The notes beneath the pieces are model-generated. The model made no database searches. It worked only from the letters and a program-made list of their open reading frames with translations, and was not told the origin of the DNA. A program made the position numbers and the translations under genes. From NCBI GenBank assembly GCA_965198915.1, contig CBDAQC010000006.1:124001-188000 (forward strand): a stretch of 64,000 nucleotides of DNA, written 5' to 3'. Positions within the stretch are counted from its first letter, which is position 1. Each line of letters begins with the position of its first letter. Source of the stretch: BOG-908 sp965198915 (GTDB lineage Bacteria > Pseudomonadota > Alphaproteobacteria > Acetobacterales > Acetobacteraceae). Shown here piece after piece: positions 1 to 8,675 of the stretch.

Positions 1-20
1 CCCAAGAAGCGGCCGGCTGA
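1..20 (+). CDS. rplC: 50S ribosomal protein L3, last codons (partial)
   Basis: Only the end of a reading frame is visible: five sense codons (QEAAG) and a TGA at 18-20, eleven bases before the rplD start. In the conserved S10 operon the gene before rplD is rplC, so the call rests on synteny; the few residues cannot prove it. Confidence 0.55.
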
Positions 21-30
21 GGATCAGACG

Positions 31-645
31 ATGAAGATCGACATCAAGACCCTGGACAATGGCAGTGCCGGCGAGGCCGAGCTGCCGGATGCCATTTTTG
101 GCGCGGCTCCGCGCCAGGACATCATGGCGCGGGTGGTGCACTGGCAGTTGGCGAAGCGCCGCTCCGGCAACCACAAGGTGAAGGGCATGGGCGAAGTGTC
201 CGGCACCACCAAGAAGCCCTACAAGCAGAAGGGTACCGGCAACGCGCGTCAGGGCAGCCTTCGCTCGCCGCAGTTCCGCACCGGCGGCGCCGTGCATGGG
301 CCGGTGGTGCGCGACCACGGCTACGACTTGCCGAAGAAGGTGCGCCGCCTGGGGCTGATCAGCGCGCTGAGCCAGAAGCAGGCGGAAGGCAAGCTGATCG
401 TCATCGACGCGGCAACATCCTCGGTGAAGACCAAGGAGCTTGCCGCCAAGCTGAAGGTGCTCGGCTGGAACAATACGCTGTTCATCGACCACGCGGTTGA
501 GGCCAACTTCCTGCGCGCCAGCGCCAACATTCATCGGGTGGACGTGCTGCCGACCGTTGGCGCCAATGTCTATGACATCCTGCAGCATGACCTGCTGGTG
601 CTGACCACGGCCGCGGTCGAAGGGTTGAGGGAGCGCCTGGCATGA
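31..645 (+). CDS. rplD: 50S ribosomal protein L4
   Basis: Primary 23S rRNA-binding protein of the large subunit; its extended loop lines the exit tunnel. The loop signature KKPYKQKGTGNARQGS is at residues 61-76, and the 204 aa length is normal. In E. coli L4 also represses the S10 operon, but no such leader can be judged here because the operon start lies outside the window. The stop overlaps an ATG of the next frame (ATGA at 642-645). Confidence 0.97.
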   Translation: MKIDIKTLDNGSAGEAELPDAIFGAAPRQDIMARVVHWQLAKRRSGNHKVKGMGEVSGTTKKPYKQKGTGNARQGSLRSPQFRTGGAVHGPVVRDHGYDLPKKVRRLGLISALSQKQAEGKLIVIDAATSSVKTKELAAKLKVLGWNNTLFIDHAVEANFLRASANIHRVDVLPTVGANVYDILQHDLLVLTTAAVEGLRERLA

Positions 646-680
646 CCGTTATCGCGAACGTCCATCGCCGGGCGGAGAAC

Positions 681-980
681 ATGTCTCGCGAGGCGATGTA
701 TGAGATCATCCGCTCGCCGGTGATTACCGAAAAGGCGACGTTGCTGACCGAGCGGAACCAGATGGTGTTCCGCGTGGCGACGGACGCCACCAAGCCCGAG
801 ATCAAGCGCGCGATCGAGACGCTGTTCGGCGTGAAGGTGCTTGGCGTGAACACGCTGGTGCAGAAGGGCAAGACGAAGCGCTTCAAGGGCCGCCCGGGCG
901 TGCGGTCGGACGTGAAGAAGGCCTATGTGCAGCTGGCGGAAGGTCAATCGATCGACCTGACGACCGGGCTTTCGGCCTGA
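681..980 (+). CDS. rplW: 50S ribosomal protein L23
   Basis: Tunnel-exit protein that docks SRP and trigger factor. The family core starts at MYEIIRSPVITEKAT and the C-terminal half carries the rRNA-binding KGKTKRFKGRPGVR segment. An in-frame ATG at 642 overlaps the rplD stop and would add 13 residues (112 aa). I prefer ATG 681 because it follows a GGAG close upstream and gives 99 aa, the usual family size. The start is therefore uncertain, the product is not. Confidence 0.93.
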   Translation: MSREAMYEIIRSPVITEKATLLTERNQMVFRVATDATKPEIKRAIETLFGVKVLGVNTLVQKGKTKRFKGRPGVRSDVKKAYVQLAEGQSIDLTTGLSA

Positions 981-991
981 GGATAGGATAG

Positions 992-1822
992 ATGGCACTC
1001 AAGCAATTCAAGCCGGTAACGGCGAGCCTGCGGGGCACGGTCCTGATCGACCGGTCCGAGCTGTGGAAGGGCAAGCCCGTCAAGGGCCTGACCGAAGGCA
1101 AGAGCAAGTCCGGCGGGCGTAACAACCACGGCCGCACCACCAGCTTCTTCCGCGGCGGCGGGCACAAGCAGAGCTACCGCATCGTGGACTTCAAGCGGCG
1201 CAAGTTCGACGTGACGGCGACTGTGGAGCGTCTGGAATACGACCCGAACCGCACGGCGTTCATCGCCCTGATCAAGTATGCCGATGGCGAGCTGGCCTAC
1301 ATCCTGGCGCCGCAGCGGCTGAAGGCCGGCGACAGCGTAGTGGCCGGCGCCCGCGTGGACATCAAGCCGGGAAATGCTATGCCGCTGGGGGCCATTCCTG
1401 TCGGCACCATCATCCACAACGTGGAGATGAAGAACGGCGCCGGCGGCAAGATGGCGCGCGCGGCCGGGACCTACGCGCAGTTGGTGGGGAAGGATGCCGG
1501 CTACGCGCAGGTGAAGCTGCAGTCGGGCGAACTACGCGTGGTGCGCGCCGAGTGCATGGCGACGGTGGGTGCGGTGTCGAACGCCGACAACATGAACCAG
1601 AGCTTCGGCAAGGCCGGACGCGCCCGCTGGATGGGCCGCCGTCCGCATAACCGCGGCGTGGTGATGAACCCCATCGACCATCCGCATGGCGGCGGCGAGG
1701 GCCGCACCTCGGGCGGCCGCCATCCGGTCACGCCCTGGGGCAAGCCCACCAAGGGTGCCAAGACACGCGTCAACAAGCGGACGGACAAGATGATCATCCG
1801 CCGCGCGAATAAGGGCAAGTAA
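992..1822 (+). CDS. rplB: 50S ribosomal protein L2
   Basis: Large-subunit core protein near the peptidyl-transferase centre. The 276 aa product has the two rRNA-binding domains and the hallmark C-terminal stretch DHPHGGGEGRTSGGRHP at about residues 230-246, containing the histidine long implicated in peptidyl transfer. GGATAGGATAG just upstream supplies the ribosome-binding site. It follows rplW by 11 nt and precedes rpsS by 1 nt, as expected in the S10 operon. Confidence 0.98.
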   Translation: MALKQFKPVTASLRGTVLIDRSELWKGKPVKGLTEGKSKSGGRNNHGRTTSFFRGGGHKQSYRIVDFKRRKFDVTATVERLEYDPNRTAFIALIKYADGELAYILAPQRLKAGDSVVAGARVDIKPGNAMPLGAIPVGTIIHNVEMKNGAGGKMARAAGTYAQLVGKDAGYAQVKLQSGELRVVRAECMATVGAVSNADNMNQSFGKAGRARWMGRRPHNRGVVMNPIDHPHGGGEGRTSGGRHPVTPWGKPTKGAKTRVNKRTDKMIIRRANKGK

Positions 1823-1823
1823 G

Positions 1824-2102
1824 ATGGCACGTTCCGTCTGGAAAGGCCCGTTCGTGGACGGGTACATGCTGGGCAAGGCCGAAAAGGCGCGCGCGTCCGG
1901 CCGCAACGAGATCATCAAGATCTGGTCGCGCCGCTCGACGATACTGCCGCAATTCGTGGGCCTGACCTTCGGCGTCTATAACGGGCACAAGTTCCTGCCC
2001 GTGCAGGTGAACGAGAACATGGTGGGCCACAAATTCGGCGAGTTCTCGCCGACGCGCACCTTTACGGGTCACGCGGCCGACAAGAAGGCGAAGCGGGGAT
2101 GA
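1824..2102 (+). CDS. rpsS: 30S ribosomal protein S19
   Basis: Small-subunit head protein that contacts S13 and A-site tRNA. The family start SVWKGPFVDGYML and the C-terminal block VGHKFGEFSPTRTFTGHA are intact, and 92 aa is standard. The stop overlaps the rplV start by 4 nt (ATGA), which indicates translational coupling. Confidence 0.98.
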   Translation: MARSVWKGPFVDGYMLGKAEKARASGRNEIIKIWSRRSTILPQFVGLTFGVYNGHKFLPVQVNENMVGHKFGEFSPTRTFTGHAADKKAKRG

Positions 2103-2505
2103 GCAAGCCGAAGGCACCGCGCCCTGTCGCGGAAAACGAGGCGCAGTGTGTGCTCAGCAATTTGCGCACCAGCCCCGAGAAGCTGAACCTGGTGGCCGCC
2201 CTGATACGCAACCAGCCAGCTTCCAAGGCTGTGGCCACGCTGACGTTCAGCAAGCGCCGTATCGCGCATGCCGTCCGCAAGGCGCTCGAGAGTGCGATCG
2301 CCAACGCCGAGAACAACCACCAGCTCGACGTGGACCGGCTTGTGGTCACGCGCGCCGAAGTGGGCCGCTCGATCGTCATGCGCCGCTTCCATGCGCGTGG
2401 CCGCGGCCGTGCGGCGCGCATCGAGAAGTGGTTCAGCCATTTGAAGATAGTGGTGGCCGAGCGCGAGCCTGACGCCGCACCCGCCGCTGGAAAGAGGGCC
2501 GCCTG

Positions 2506-2506
<1 letters not shown>
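2099..2506 (+). CDS. rplV: 50S ribosomal protein L22
   Basis: Globular domain on the subunit surface plus a beta-hairpin that reaches into the exit tunnel. The hairpin tip region RRFHARGRGRAARIEKWFSH is at residues 98-117. The 135 aa protein has a short Ala-rich C-terminal tail. The stop base is shared with the rpsC start (TGATG at 2504-2508). Confidence 0.97.
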
Positions 2507-3183
<677 letters not shown>

Positions 3184-3195
3184 GGATTCAGAGAC

Positions 3196-3612
3196 ATGCT
3201 ATCCCCCAAGCGTACCCGCTTCCGCAAAGCCCATAAGGGCCGCATACACGGCCTGGCCAAAGGTGGCACCGCTCTCAATTTCGGCCAGTTCGGGCTGAAG
3301 GCGCTGGAGCCGGAGCGCGTCACCGCGCGCCAGATCGAGGCGGCGCGGCGCGCCATCACGCGCGCCATGAAGCGTGCCGGCCGCGTATGGATACGCATCT
3401 TCCCGGACGTCCCCGTCTCCTTGAAGCCCGCCGAGGTTCGCATGGGATCGGGCAAGGGCGCGCCGGAGTTCTGGGTGGCCCGGGTGAAGCCCGGCCGTGT
3501 GATGTTCGAGATCGACGGCGTGCCGCCCGACGTGGCGCAGGCTGCGCTGACGCTGGGTGCGGCAAAGCTGCCGATCAAGACGAAGTTCGTAACCCGCCTG
3601 GGTGAGGGCTGA
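3196..3612 (+). CDS. rplP: 50S ribosomal protein L16
   Basis: A-site region protein of the large subunit. The start MLSPKRTRFRKAHKGRIHG is typical, and the conserved RMGSGKGAPEFWVA block is near residues 80-93. 138 aa, family length. It is followed after 2 nt by rpmC, the usual order in the operon. Confidence 0.97.
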   Translation: MLSPKRTRFRKAHKGRIHGLAKGGTALNFGQFGLKALEPERVTARQIEAARRAITRAMKRAGRVWIRIFPDVPVSLKPAEVRMGSGKGAPEFWVARVKPGRVMFEIDGVPPDVAQAALTLGAAKLPIKTKFVTRLGEG

Positions 3613-3614
3613 TC

Positions 3615-3821
3615 ATGACCAAGCCTGCCGACATACGCGCCAAGTCGCCTGACCAGCTCAACACCATGCTGCTCGATCTGCGGCGCGAGCAGTTCAACCT
3701 GCGCTTCCAGCGCGCGACTGGACAGAACGAGGGCACCGCGCGCGTGCGCGCCGTCCGCCGTGACATCGCGCGCGTCAAAACCATAATGGCGGAGAAGTCT
3801 TCTTCCGCCGCCAAAGCCTGA
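3615..3821 (+). CDS. rpmC: 50S ribosomal protein L29
   Basis: Small two-helix protein at the tunnel exit next to L23. The 68 aa sequence carries the signature LRREQFNLRFQRATGQ at about residues 22-37 and a basic second helix. It lies between rplP and rpsQ as in all S10 operons. The start codon is inferred from family length and tight spacing. Confidence 0.95.
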   Translation: MTKPADIRAKSPDQLNTMLLDLRREQFNLRFQRATGQNEGTARVRAVRRDIARVKTIMAEKSSSAAKA

Positions 3822-3837
3822 AAGGAGCCTTGAGCTT

Positions 3838-4206
3838 ATGCCGAGGCGTGTACTCACCGGCCGCGTGACCAGCGACAAGATGGACAAGACGATCACCGTC
3901 TTGGTCGATCGCCGCATCATGCATCCGCTCTACAAGAAGTTCATCCGCCGCTCAAAGAAGTACGCGGCGCATGACGAGGTAAATGCGTGCAAGACGGGCG
4001 ACCAGGTGCGCATCGTCGAATGCGCGCCGATCTCCAAGCGCAAGACCTGGACGGTGGTCGAGCGCAACGGCGAAGTCGTCGAGGGCGCCTCGGCCGACGC
4101 GCTGAAGTCTCTGGAGGCGCGCGCCCACAGCCATGTGGCGCCGCATGCGGAGCCCGCGCCGGCGAATGCCGCGCCGGCCGATGCGCCCGCCGACGCACAC
4201 GCATAA
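3838..4206 (+). CDS. rpsQ: 30S ribosomal protein S17 with C-terminal extension
   Basis: Primary 16S rRNA-binding OB-fold protein. The core (about residues 1-80) has the conserved VTSDKMDKTITVLVDRR start and ECAPISKRKTW. The gene codes for 122 aa against a usual 80-90. The extra approximately 35 residues are an Ala/Pro/His-rich low-complexity tail ending in PADAHA. GGAGCC precedes the ATG. The extension is read directly from an uninterrupted frame; its role is unknown. Confidence 0.96.
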   Translation: MPRRVLTGRVTSDKMDKTITVLVDRRIMHPLYKKFIRRSKKYAAHDEVNACKTGDQVRIVECAPISKRKTWTVVERNGEVVEGASADALKSLEARAHSHVAPHAEPAPANAAPADAPADAHA

Positions 4207-4218
4207 GGACCCGCACAG

Positions 4219-4587
4219 ATGATCCACGCAGAATCCAACCTGGAGGTCGCCGACAATTCCGGCGCACGCCGGGTCCAGTGCATCAAGGTGATCGGCGGCA
4301 GCAAGCGGAAGTTCGCCTCCGTGGGCGACGTGATCGTGGTGTCCGTGAAGGAAGCCATTCCGCGCGGCAAGGTGAAGAAGGGCGACGTGCACCAGGCGGT
4401 GATCGTGCGCACCAGCTTTCCGGTGCGCCGGGCCGATGGCAGCGCCATACGCTTCGACACCAACGCCGCTGTGCTGATCAACAAGCAGCAGGAGCCGATC
4501 GGCACCCGCATCTTCGGCCCGGTCGTGCGCGAGCTGCGGGCCAAGAAGTTCATGAAGATCATCTCGCTGGCGCCGGAGGTGCTGTGA
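4219..4587 (+). CDS. rplN: 50S ribosomal protein L14
   Basis: Beta-barrel protein at the intersubunit face. It begins MIHAESNLEVADNSGARR, the family N-terminal signature, and ends with FMKIISLAPEVL. 122 aa is the standard length. The last base of its TGA is the first base of the rplX ATG, so the two genes are translationally coupled. Confidence 0.98.
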   Translation: MIHAESNLEVADNSGARRVQCIKVIGGSKRKFASVGDVIVVSVKEAIPRGKVKKGDVHQAVIVRTSFPVRRADGSAIRFDTNAAVLINKQQEPIGTRIFGPVVRELRAKKFMKIISLAPEVL

Positions 4588-4907
4588 TGGCCGCGCGTAT
4601 TCGCAAGGGTGACCGCGTCGTCGTGATCACCGGCGCCGACCGTGGCAAGCGCGGCGAAGTGCTGCGCGTGATACCTAAGGAGGACCGCGCGGTCGTCCAG
4701 GGCGTCAACATCGCCAAGCGGCACACCAAGCCGTCCGGCATGGGCCAGCCTGGCGGAATCATCGAGAAAGAAGCGACCATCCACCTCTCCAACATCATGC
4801 TGATCGATCCGGAGACCGACAAGCCGACGCGCATCGCGCACCGGGTTCTGGATAACGGCAGCAAGGCACGCGTGGCCCGCGGAAGCGGCCGCGTGATCGA
4901 AGGCTGA
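4587..4907 (+). CDS. rplX: 50S ribosomal protein L24
   Basis: Assembly-initiator protein of the large subunit. The 106 aa product starts MAARIRKGDRVVVITG, the KOW motif, and contains the conserved NIAKRHTKPS. The start is set by the TGATG junction with rplN at 4585-4589; the same frame stays open far upstream, but that extension only shadows rpsQ and rplN. Confidence 0.96.
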   Translation: MAARIRKGDRVVVITGADRGKRGEVLRVIPKEDRAVVQGVNIAKRHTKPSGMGQPGGIIEKEATIHLSNIMLIDPETDKPTRIAHRVLDNGSKARVARGSGRVIEG

Positions 4908-4912
4908 GCACC

Positions 4913-5500
4913 ATGAGCGAAACCACAGACAAGGCGGAAGCCCGCCCCCTGCCCCGCATGCAGGCGCGTTATCTGGCGGACGTGCGCCCGGCCATGCAGA
5001 AGGAGTTCAACTACAAGAACCCGATGCAGGTGCCGCGCCTGGAGAAGATCGTCATCAACATGGGCGTGGGCGAAGCCGCCGGCGACCAGAAGAAGCTGGA
5101 CGCGGCGGTGGCCGAGCTGACGCTCATCGCCGGCCAGCGGCCGGTCAAGACGATTGCGAAGAAGGCGATCGCCGGCTTCAAGATACGCGAGGGCCTGCCG
5201 ATCGGCACCAAGGTGACGTTGCGCCGCGCCAGGATGTACGAGTTCCTGGACCGGCTGGTGACCATCGCCCTGCCCCGCGTTCGCGATTTCCGTGGCATTT
5301 CCGGCCGCGGCTTCGATGGCCGCGGCAATTTCGCCATGGGCCTGAAGGAGCAGATCATCTTTCCGGAGATCGCCTACGACAAGGTGGACGCTGTGCGCGG
5401 CATGGACATCGTCATCGTCACCACCGCCAAGACGGACGCGGAGGCGAAGGCGCTGCTGAAAGCTTTCGACCTGCCCTTCGTCGCCCAGCCCAGCGCCTGA
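4913..5500 (+). CDS. rplE: 50S ribosomal protein L5
   Basis: 5S rRNA-binding protein of the central protuberance. Family blocks are MGVGEAAGDQKKLDAA near residues 46-61 and ISGRGFDGRGNFAMGL near 128-143. The 195 aa protein has a short acidic N-terminal leader before LPRMQARYLADV. It opens the spc part of the operon after rplX. Confidence 0.97.
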   Translation: MSETTDKAEARPLPRMQARYLADVRPAMQKEFNYKNPMQVPRLEKIVINMGVGEAAGDQKKLDAAVAELTLIAGQRPVKTIAKKAIAGFKIREGLPIGTKVTLRRARMYEFLDRLVTIALPRVRDFRGISGRGFDGRGNFAMGLKEQIIFPEIAYDKVDAVRGMDIVIVTTAKTDAEAKALLKAFDLPFVAQPSA

Positions 5501-5564
5501 CCCACTCAACGCTATTTGGAATACCCCCGGCGAAAGCCGGCAGGTTCCGGAGGACCTAGAAGAG

Positions 5565-5870
5565 ATGGCCAAGACTTCCGCCGTCAACCGCAACATACAT
5601 CGCGAGAAGATCGTCAAGCGCGACCGTTCCAAGCGCAGCAAGCTCAAGGCCCAGATGATGGACCGTGACGCGCCTGTGGAAGAGCGGTTCGAGGCTTCGA
5701 TGAAGCTCGCGCAGTTGCCGCGTGACGGCAGCCGCACCCGCGTCCGTCTGCGCTGCGCGCTCACCGGCCGCTCGCGTTCGAACTACCGCAAGTTCAAACT
5801 TTGCCGCATCGCCCTGCGCGACCTGGCCAGCTCGGGTCAGATCCCGGGCATGGTCAAGGCGAGCTGGTAA
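5565..5870 (+). CDS. rpsN: 30S ribosomal protein S14 (long, zinc-free form)
   Basis: Small-subunit head protein. At 101 aa it is the long form without the CxxC zinc knuckle. The C-terminal signature includes RCALTGRSRSNYRKF and GMVKASW. GGAGGACC about 9 nt before the ATG is a clear ribosome-binding site. The 64 nt gap after rplE is one of the larger ones in this part of the operon. Confidence 0.97.
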   Translation: MAKTSAVNRNIHREKIVKRDRSKRSKLKAQMMDRDAPVEERFEASMKLAQLPRDGSRTRVRLRCALTGRSRSNYRKFKLCRIALRDLASSGQIPGMVKASW

Positions 5871-5882
5871 GGAACCCGGCAC

Positions 5883-6281
5883 ATGTCGATGTCAGACCCG
5901 CTAGGTGACATGCTCACCCGCATACGCAACGCGCAGGGCAGCCGCCACGCGTCCTGCGTCTCGCCCGCCAGCAAGCTGCGCGCCAACGTGCTCGACGTGC
6001 TGAAGCGCGAGGGCTATATTCGCGGCTTCTCCGCCGAGGAGCTGCGTCCCGGCGTGGCCCAGCTTCGCATCGAGCTGAAATACAGCGAGGGCGAGCCGGT
6101 CATCAAGGAGATCCACCGCGTGTCCAAGCCGGGCCGCCGCGTCTATTCCAAGATACAGGAACTGCCGCGGGTCTATGCCGGGCTGGGCGTGTCCATACTG
6201 TCCACGCCGCGTGGCGTGCTGAGCGATGCCGAGGCCCGCGCTGCCAATGTTGGCGGCGAAGTCCTCTGCCGCGTGTTCTGA
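5883..6281 (+). CDS. rpsH: 30S ribosomal protein S8
   Basis: Primary 16S-binding protein; in E. coli it is the feedback repressor of the spc operon. It starts MSMSDPLGDMLTRIRNAQ and ends with the diagnostic GVLSDAEARAANVGGEVLC. 132 aa, normal. Confidence 0.97.
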   Translation: MSMSDPLGDMLTRIRNAQGSRHASCVSPASKLRANVLDVLKREGYIRGFSAEELRPGVAQLRIELKYSEGEPVIKEIHRVSKPGRRVYSKIQELPRVYAGLGVSILSTPRGVLSDAEARAANVGGEVLCRVF

Positions 6282-6294
6282 AGGGACATAGAGA

Positions 6295-6828
6295 ATGTCT
6301 CGCGTAGGCAAATATCCGGTCGACGTCCCCGCGGGCGTCACCATCGCGATCGTGGACGGCGTGCTGTCCGCGAAGGGCAAGCTCGGCGAGTTGCGCCTGC
6401 CGCTGACCGACCATGTGGAGACCACGGTCGAGGACGGCCGCGTCAGCGTCAAGCCGCGCAGCAACGTGGCCCAGGCCCGCATGATGTGGGGCACCACGCG
6501 CGCCAACATCGCCAACATGATCAAGGGTGTGTCCACGGGCTACGCCAAGACCATGGAGATCACCGGCACCGGCTACCGCGCGGCGGTCACCGGCGGCAAC
6601 CTAGTGATCAATCTGGGTTTCAGCCATGACGTGGTCTATCCGGTGCCGGCCGGCATCACCATCACCACCCCCCGCCCGACCGCCATCACGGTGAGCGGCG
6701 TGGACAAGCGTCTCGTGGGCCAGGTTGCGGCGGAGATCCGCAGCTACCGTCCGCCGGAGCCCTATAAGGGCAAGGGCGTGCGCTACGACACCGAGACGAT
6801 ACGCCGCAAGGAAGGTAAGAAGAAGTGA
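6295..6828 (+). CDS. rplF: 50S ribosomal protein L6
   Basis: Two-domain protein at the factor-binding site. The signature PEPYKGKGVRYDTETI is near the C-terminus, and 177 aa is the family length. Its TGA overlaps the GTG start of rplR (GTGA at 6825-6828). Confidence 0.97.
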   Translation: MSRVGKYPVDVPAGVTIAIVDGVLSAKGKLGELRLPLTDHVETTVEDGRVSVKPRSNVAQARMMWGTTRANIANMIKGVSTGYAKTMEITGTGYRAAVTGGNLVINLGFSHDVVYPVPAGITITTPRPTAITVSGVDKRLVGQVAAEIRSYRPPEPYKGKGVRYDTETIRRKEGKKK

Positions 6829-7187
6829 GCGCCCGAGTGGATCTCCGGCAGCGCCGGCGCGAGCGCCTGCGCTACCAGCTGCGGCAGAAATCGGTCGGGC
6901 GTCCGCGCCTGTCCGTGTTCCGGTCCGGCAAGCACATCTACGCCCAGGTCATCGACGATGCGGCCGGCCGCACGCTGGCCGCCGCCTCCACGCTGGACGC
7001 CAGCCTGCGCGAGGCGTTGCGCACGGGTGCCGACCGCGAGGCGGCGGGTGCCGTGGGCAAGCTGGTGGCAGAGCGTGCGCTGGCGGCAGGCGTCACCGCT
7101 GTCGTCTTCGACCGCGGCTCCTACATCTATCATGGCCGCGTGAAAGCGCTGGCCGAAGCCGCCCGTGAGGGCGGATTGTCCTTCTAA
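6825..7187 (+). CDS. rplR: 50S ribosomal protein L18
   Basis: 5S rRNA-binding protein. It uses a GTG start that overlaps the rplF stop. Sequence landmarks are RPRLSVFRSGKHIYAQVIDD near residues 26-45 and the C-terminal FDRGSYIYHGRVKALAEAAR. 120 aa, normal. Confidence 0.97.
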   Translation: MSARVDLRQRRRERLRYQLRQKSVGRPRLSVFRSGKHIYAQVIDDAAGRTLAAASTLDASLREALRTGADREAAGAVGKLVAERALAAGVTAVVFDRGSYIYHGRVKALAEAAREGGLSF

Positions 7188-7198
7188 GGGATACGAAC

Positions 7199-7810
7199 AT
7201 GGCACGTGAACCCAGAGAAGGCGGCGGCGGTGACCGCGGCCGTCGCGGCGAACGGCGTAACGACGCGCCCCGCGAGCGTGACGGCGACGACCTGATCGAC
7301 AAGCTGGTCACCATCAACCGCGTGGCCAAGGTGGTGAAGGGCGGACGCCGCTTCGCCTTCGCCGCCCTCGTGGTGGTGGGCGACCAGAAAGGCCGCGTCG
7401 GCTACGGCGCCGGCAAGGCGCGCGAGGTGCCGGAGGCGATACGCAAGGCCACCGAGCGCGCCAAGCGCACGATGATACGCGTGCCGATGAAGGAAGGCCG
7501 CACGCTGCACCATGACAGCTACGGCCATTTCGGCGCCGGCAAGGTGATCCTGCGCACGGCCGCGGCCGGCACCGGGATCATCGCCGGCGGCCCGATGCGC
7601 GCCGTGTTCGAGTCGCTGGGCATAGGTGACGTGGTCGCCAAGTCGCTGGGCAGCCGCAACCCGCACAACATGGTCAAGGCCACGTTCGCGGCACTTGAGG
7701 CCGCGGCCAGCCCGCGTTCGGTGGCCAACCGCCGCGGCAAGAAGGTGAACGACATCGTGGGCAAGCGCGAGACGCCTGGTGCTGCCGTGGAGGCTACCGC
7801 AGATGTCTGA
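7199..7810 (+). CDS. rpsE: 30S ribosomal protein S5
   Basis: Decoding-fidelity and mRNA-entry protein. A Gly/Arg/Asp-rich N-terminal tail of about 30 residues, common in alphaproteobacteria, precedes the double-stranded RNA-binding domain (LIDKLVTINRVAKVVKGGRR). The C-terminal domain has AAGTGIIAGGPMRAVFE. 203 aa. The end overlaps the rpmD start by 8 nt. Confidence 0.97.
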   Translation: MAREPREGGGGDRGRRGERRNDAPRERDGDDLIDKLVTINRVAKVVKGGRRFAFAALVVVGDQKGRVGYGAGKAREVPEAIRKATERAKRTMIRVPMKEGRTLHHDSYGHFGAGKVILRTAAAGTGIIAGGPMRAVFESLGIGDVVAKSLGSRNPHNMVKATFAALEAAASPRSVANRRGKKVNDIVGKRETPGAAVEATADV

Positions 7811-8000
7811 CAGCACCGGCAAGACCGTCCGGGTGACCCAGACGGGTTCGCCCATCGGCCGCAAGCCCGGCCAGCGCGAGACGCTGATCGGGCTTGGCCT
7901 GAACAAGATACGCGGAACCCGGGTGCTGGAAGACACGCCCGCGATACGCGGCATGATACGCAAGGTCGCGCACCTGGTGCGTGTTGATGAGAGCGTCTGA
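7803..8000 (+). CDS. rpmD: 50S ribosomal protein L30
   Basis: Small alpha-beta protein of the large subunit. The start at ATG 7803 (MSDSTGKTVRVTQTGSP) gives 65 aa, the usual size; the frame is also open from 7779, but that would only add residues inside rpsE. The core GLGLNKIRGTRVLEDTPAI is intact. Confidence 0.94.
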   Translation: MSDSTGKTVRVTQTGSPIGRKPGQRETLIGLGLNKIRGTRVLEDTPAIRGMIRKVAHLVRVDESV

Positions 8001-8001
8001 G

Positions 8002-8499
8002 ATGACCACCCCCCAACTCAAGCTCAACGAGCTGCGCGACAATCCTGGCGCGCGCCCCAAGTTCAAGCGCCTCGGCCGCGGCATCGGCTCCGGCAAGGGC
8101 AAGACGTCCGGCAAGGGCGTCAAGGGCCAGAAGGCCCGCGAAGGCGTGGCGCTGAACGGCTTCGAAGGCGGCCAGCTGCCTATCTACCGCCGGCTGCCCA
8201 AGCGCGGCTTCAAGAACATCTTCCGCGTCGAGTTCGCGGCGGTGAACCTGGGCACCATCAGCAAGGCGCTAGAGACCGGCAAGCTGAGCGCCGACGCGCC
8301 GGTCACCGAGGACACGCTGCGGGCCGCCGGCCTGGTGCGCGGCGGCAAGGCGGCGCTGGGCGTTCGCCTGCTCGCCAAGGGCGAGATCAGCCGCGCGCTG
8401 AACATCACCGTCAGTGGCGCTTCGGCCTCCGCCGTGGCGGCCGTAGAGGCGGCGGGCGGCACGGTCACCACCTCTGCGCCGAAGACCGCGGAAGAGTAA
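8002..8499 (+). CDS. rplO: 50S ribosomal protein L15
   Basis: Late-assembly large-subunit protein. The Gly/Lys-rich N-terminal segment RLGRGIGSGKGKTSGKGVKG (about residues 23-42) is diagnostic. ATG 8002 (MTTPQLKLNELRDNPGARP) gives 165 aa. It is followed by a repeat element rather than directly by secY. Confidence 0.96.
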   Translation: MTTPQLKLNELRDNPGARPKFKRLGRGIGSGKGKTSGKGVKGQKAREGVALNGFEGGQLPIYRRLPKRGFKNIFRVEFAAVNLGTISKALETGKLSADAPVTEDTLRAAGLVRGGKAALGVRLLAKGEISRALNITVSGASASAVAAVEAAGGTVTTSAPKTAEE

Positions 8500-8501
8500 G
8501 C

Positions 8502-8653
8502 AAGCAGTCCTTTTTTGAAAAAAAGGACCAGAAAACTTTTGCTTCCCCGCATTTGCACCAGCCGGCTGCCTCGGGATAAATCGAGGCCGCGGACGCAGCG
8601 GACAGAGCAAAAGTTTTTTGCTTCTTTTTTTCAAAAAAGAAGGCCTTCCTTAC
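8502..8653 (+). repeat. Two-armed palindromic intergenic element, copy 1 (rplO-secY)
   Basis: Left arm: TCCTTTTTTTGAAAAAAAGGA hairpin (8508-8527) followed by an A/T-rich bridge. Right arm at about 8606-8648: AAAAGTTTTTTGCTTC then TTTCAAAAAAGAAGGCCTT. The arms are inverted relative to each other around a degenerate GC-rich centre. It lies inside the ribosomal operon between two essential co-transcribed genes. Confidence 0.85.
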
Positions 8654-8675
8654 TTCTTCTTCTAGGACCCGCGCC

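Noticed and set aside
7779..7802. Upstream start for rpmD at 7779
   Set aside because: Adds eight residues inside rpsE with no counterpart in L30; ATG 7803 gives the standard N-terminus.
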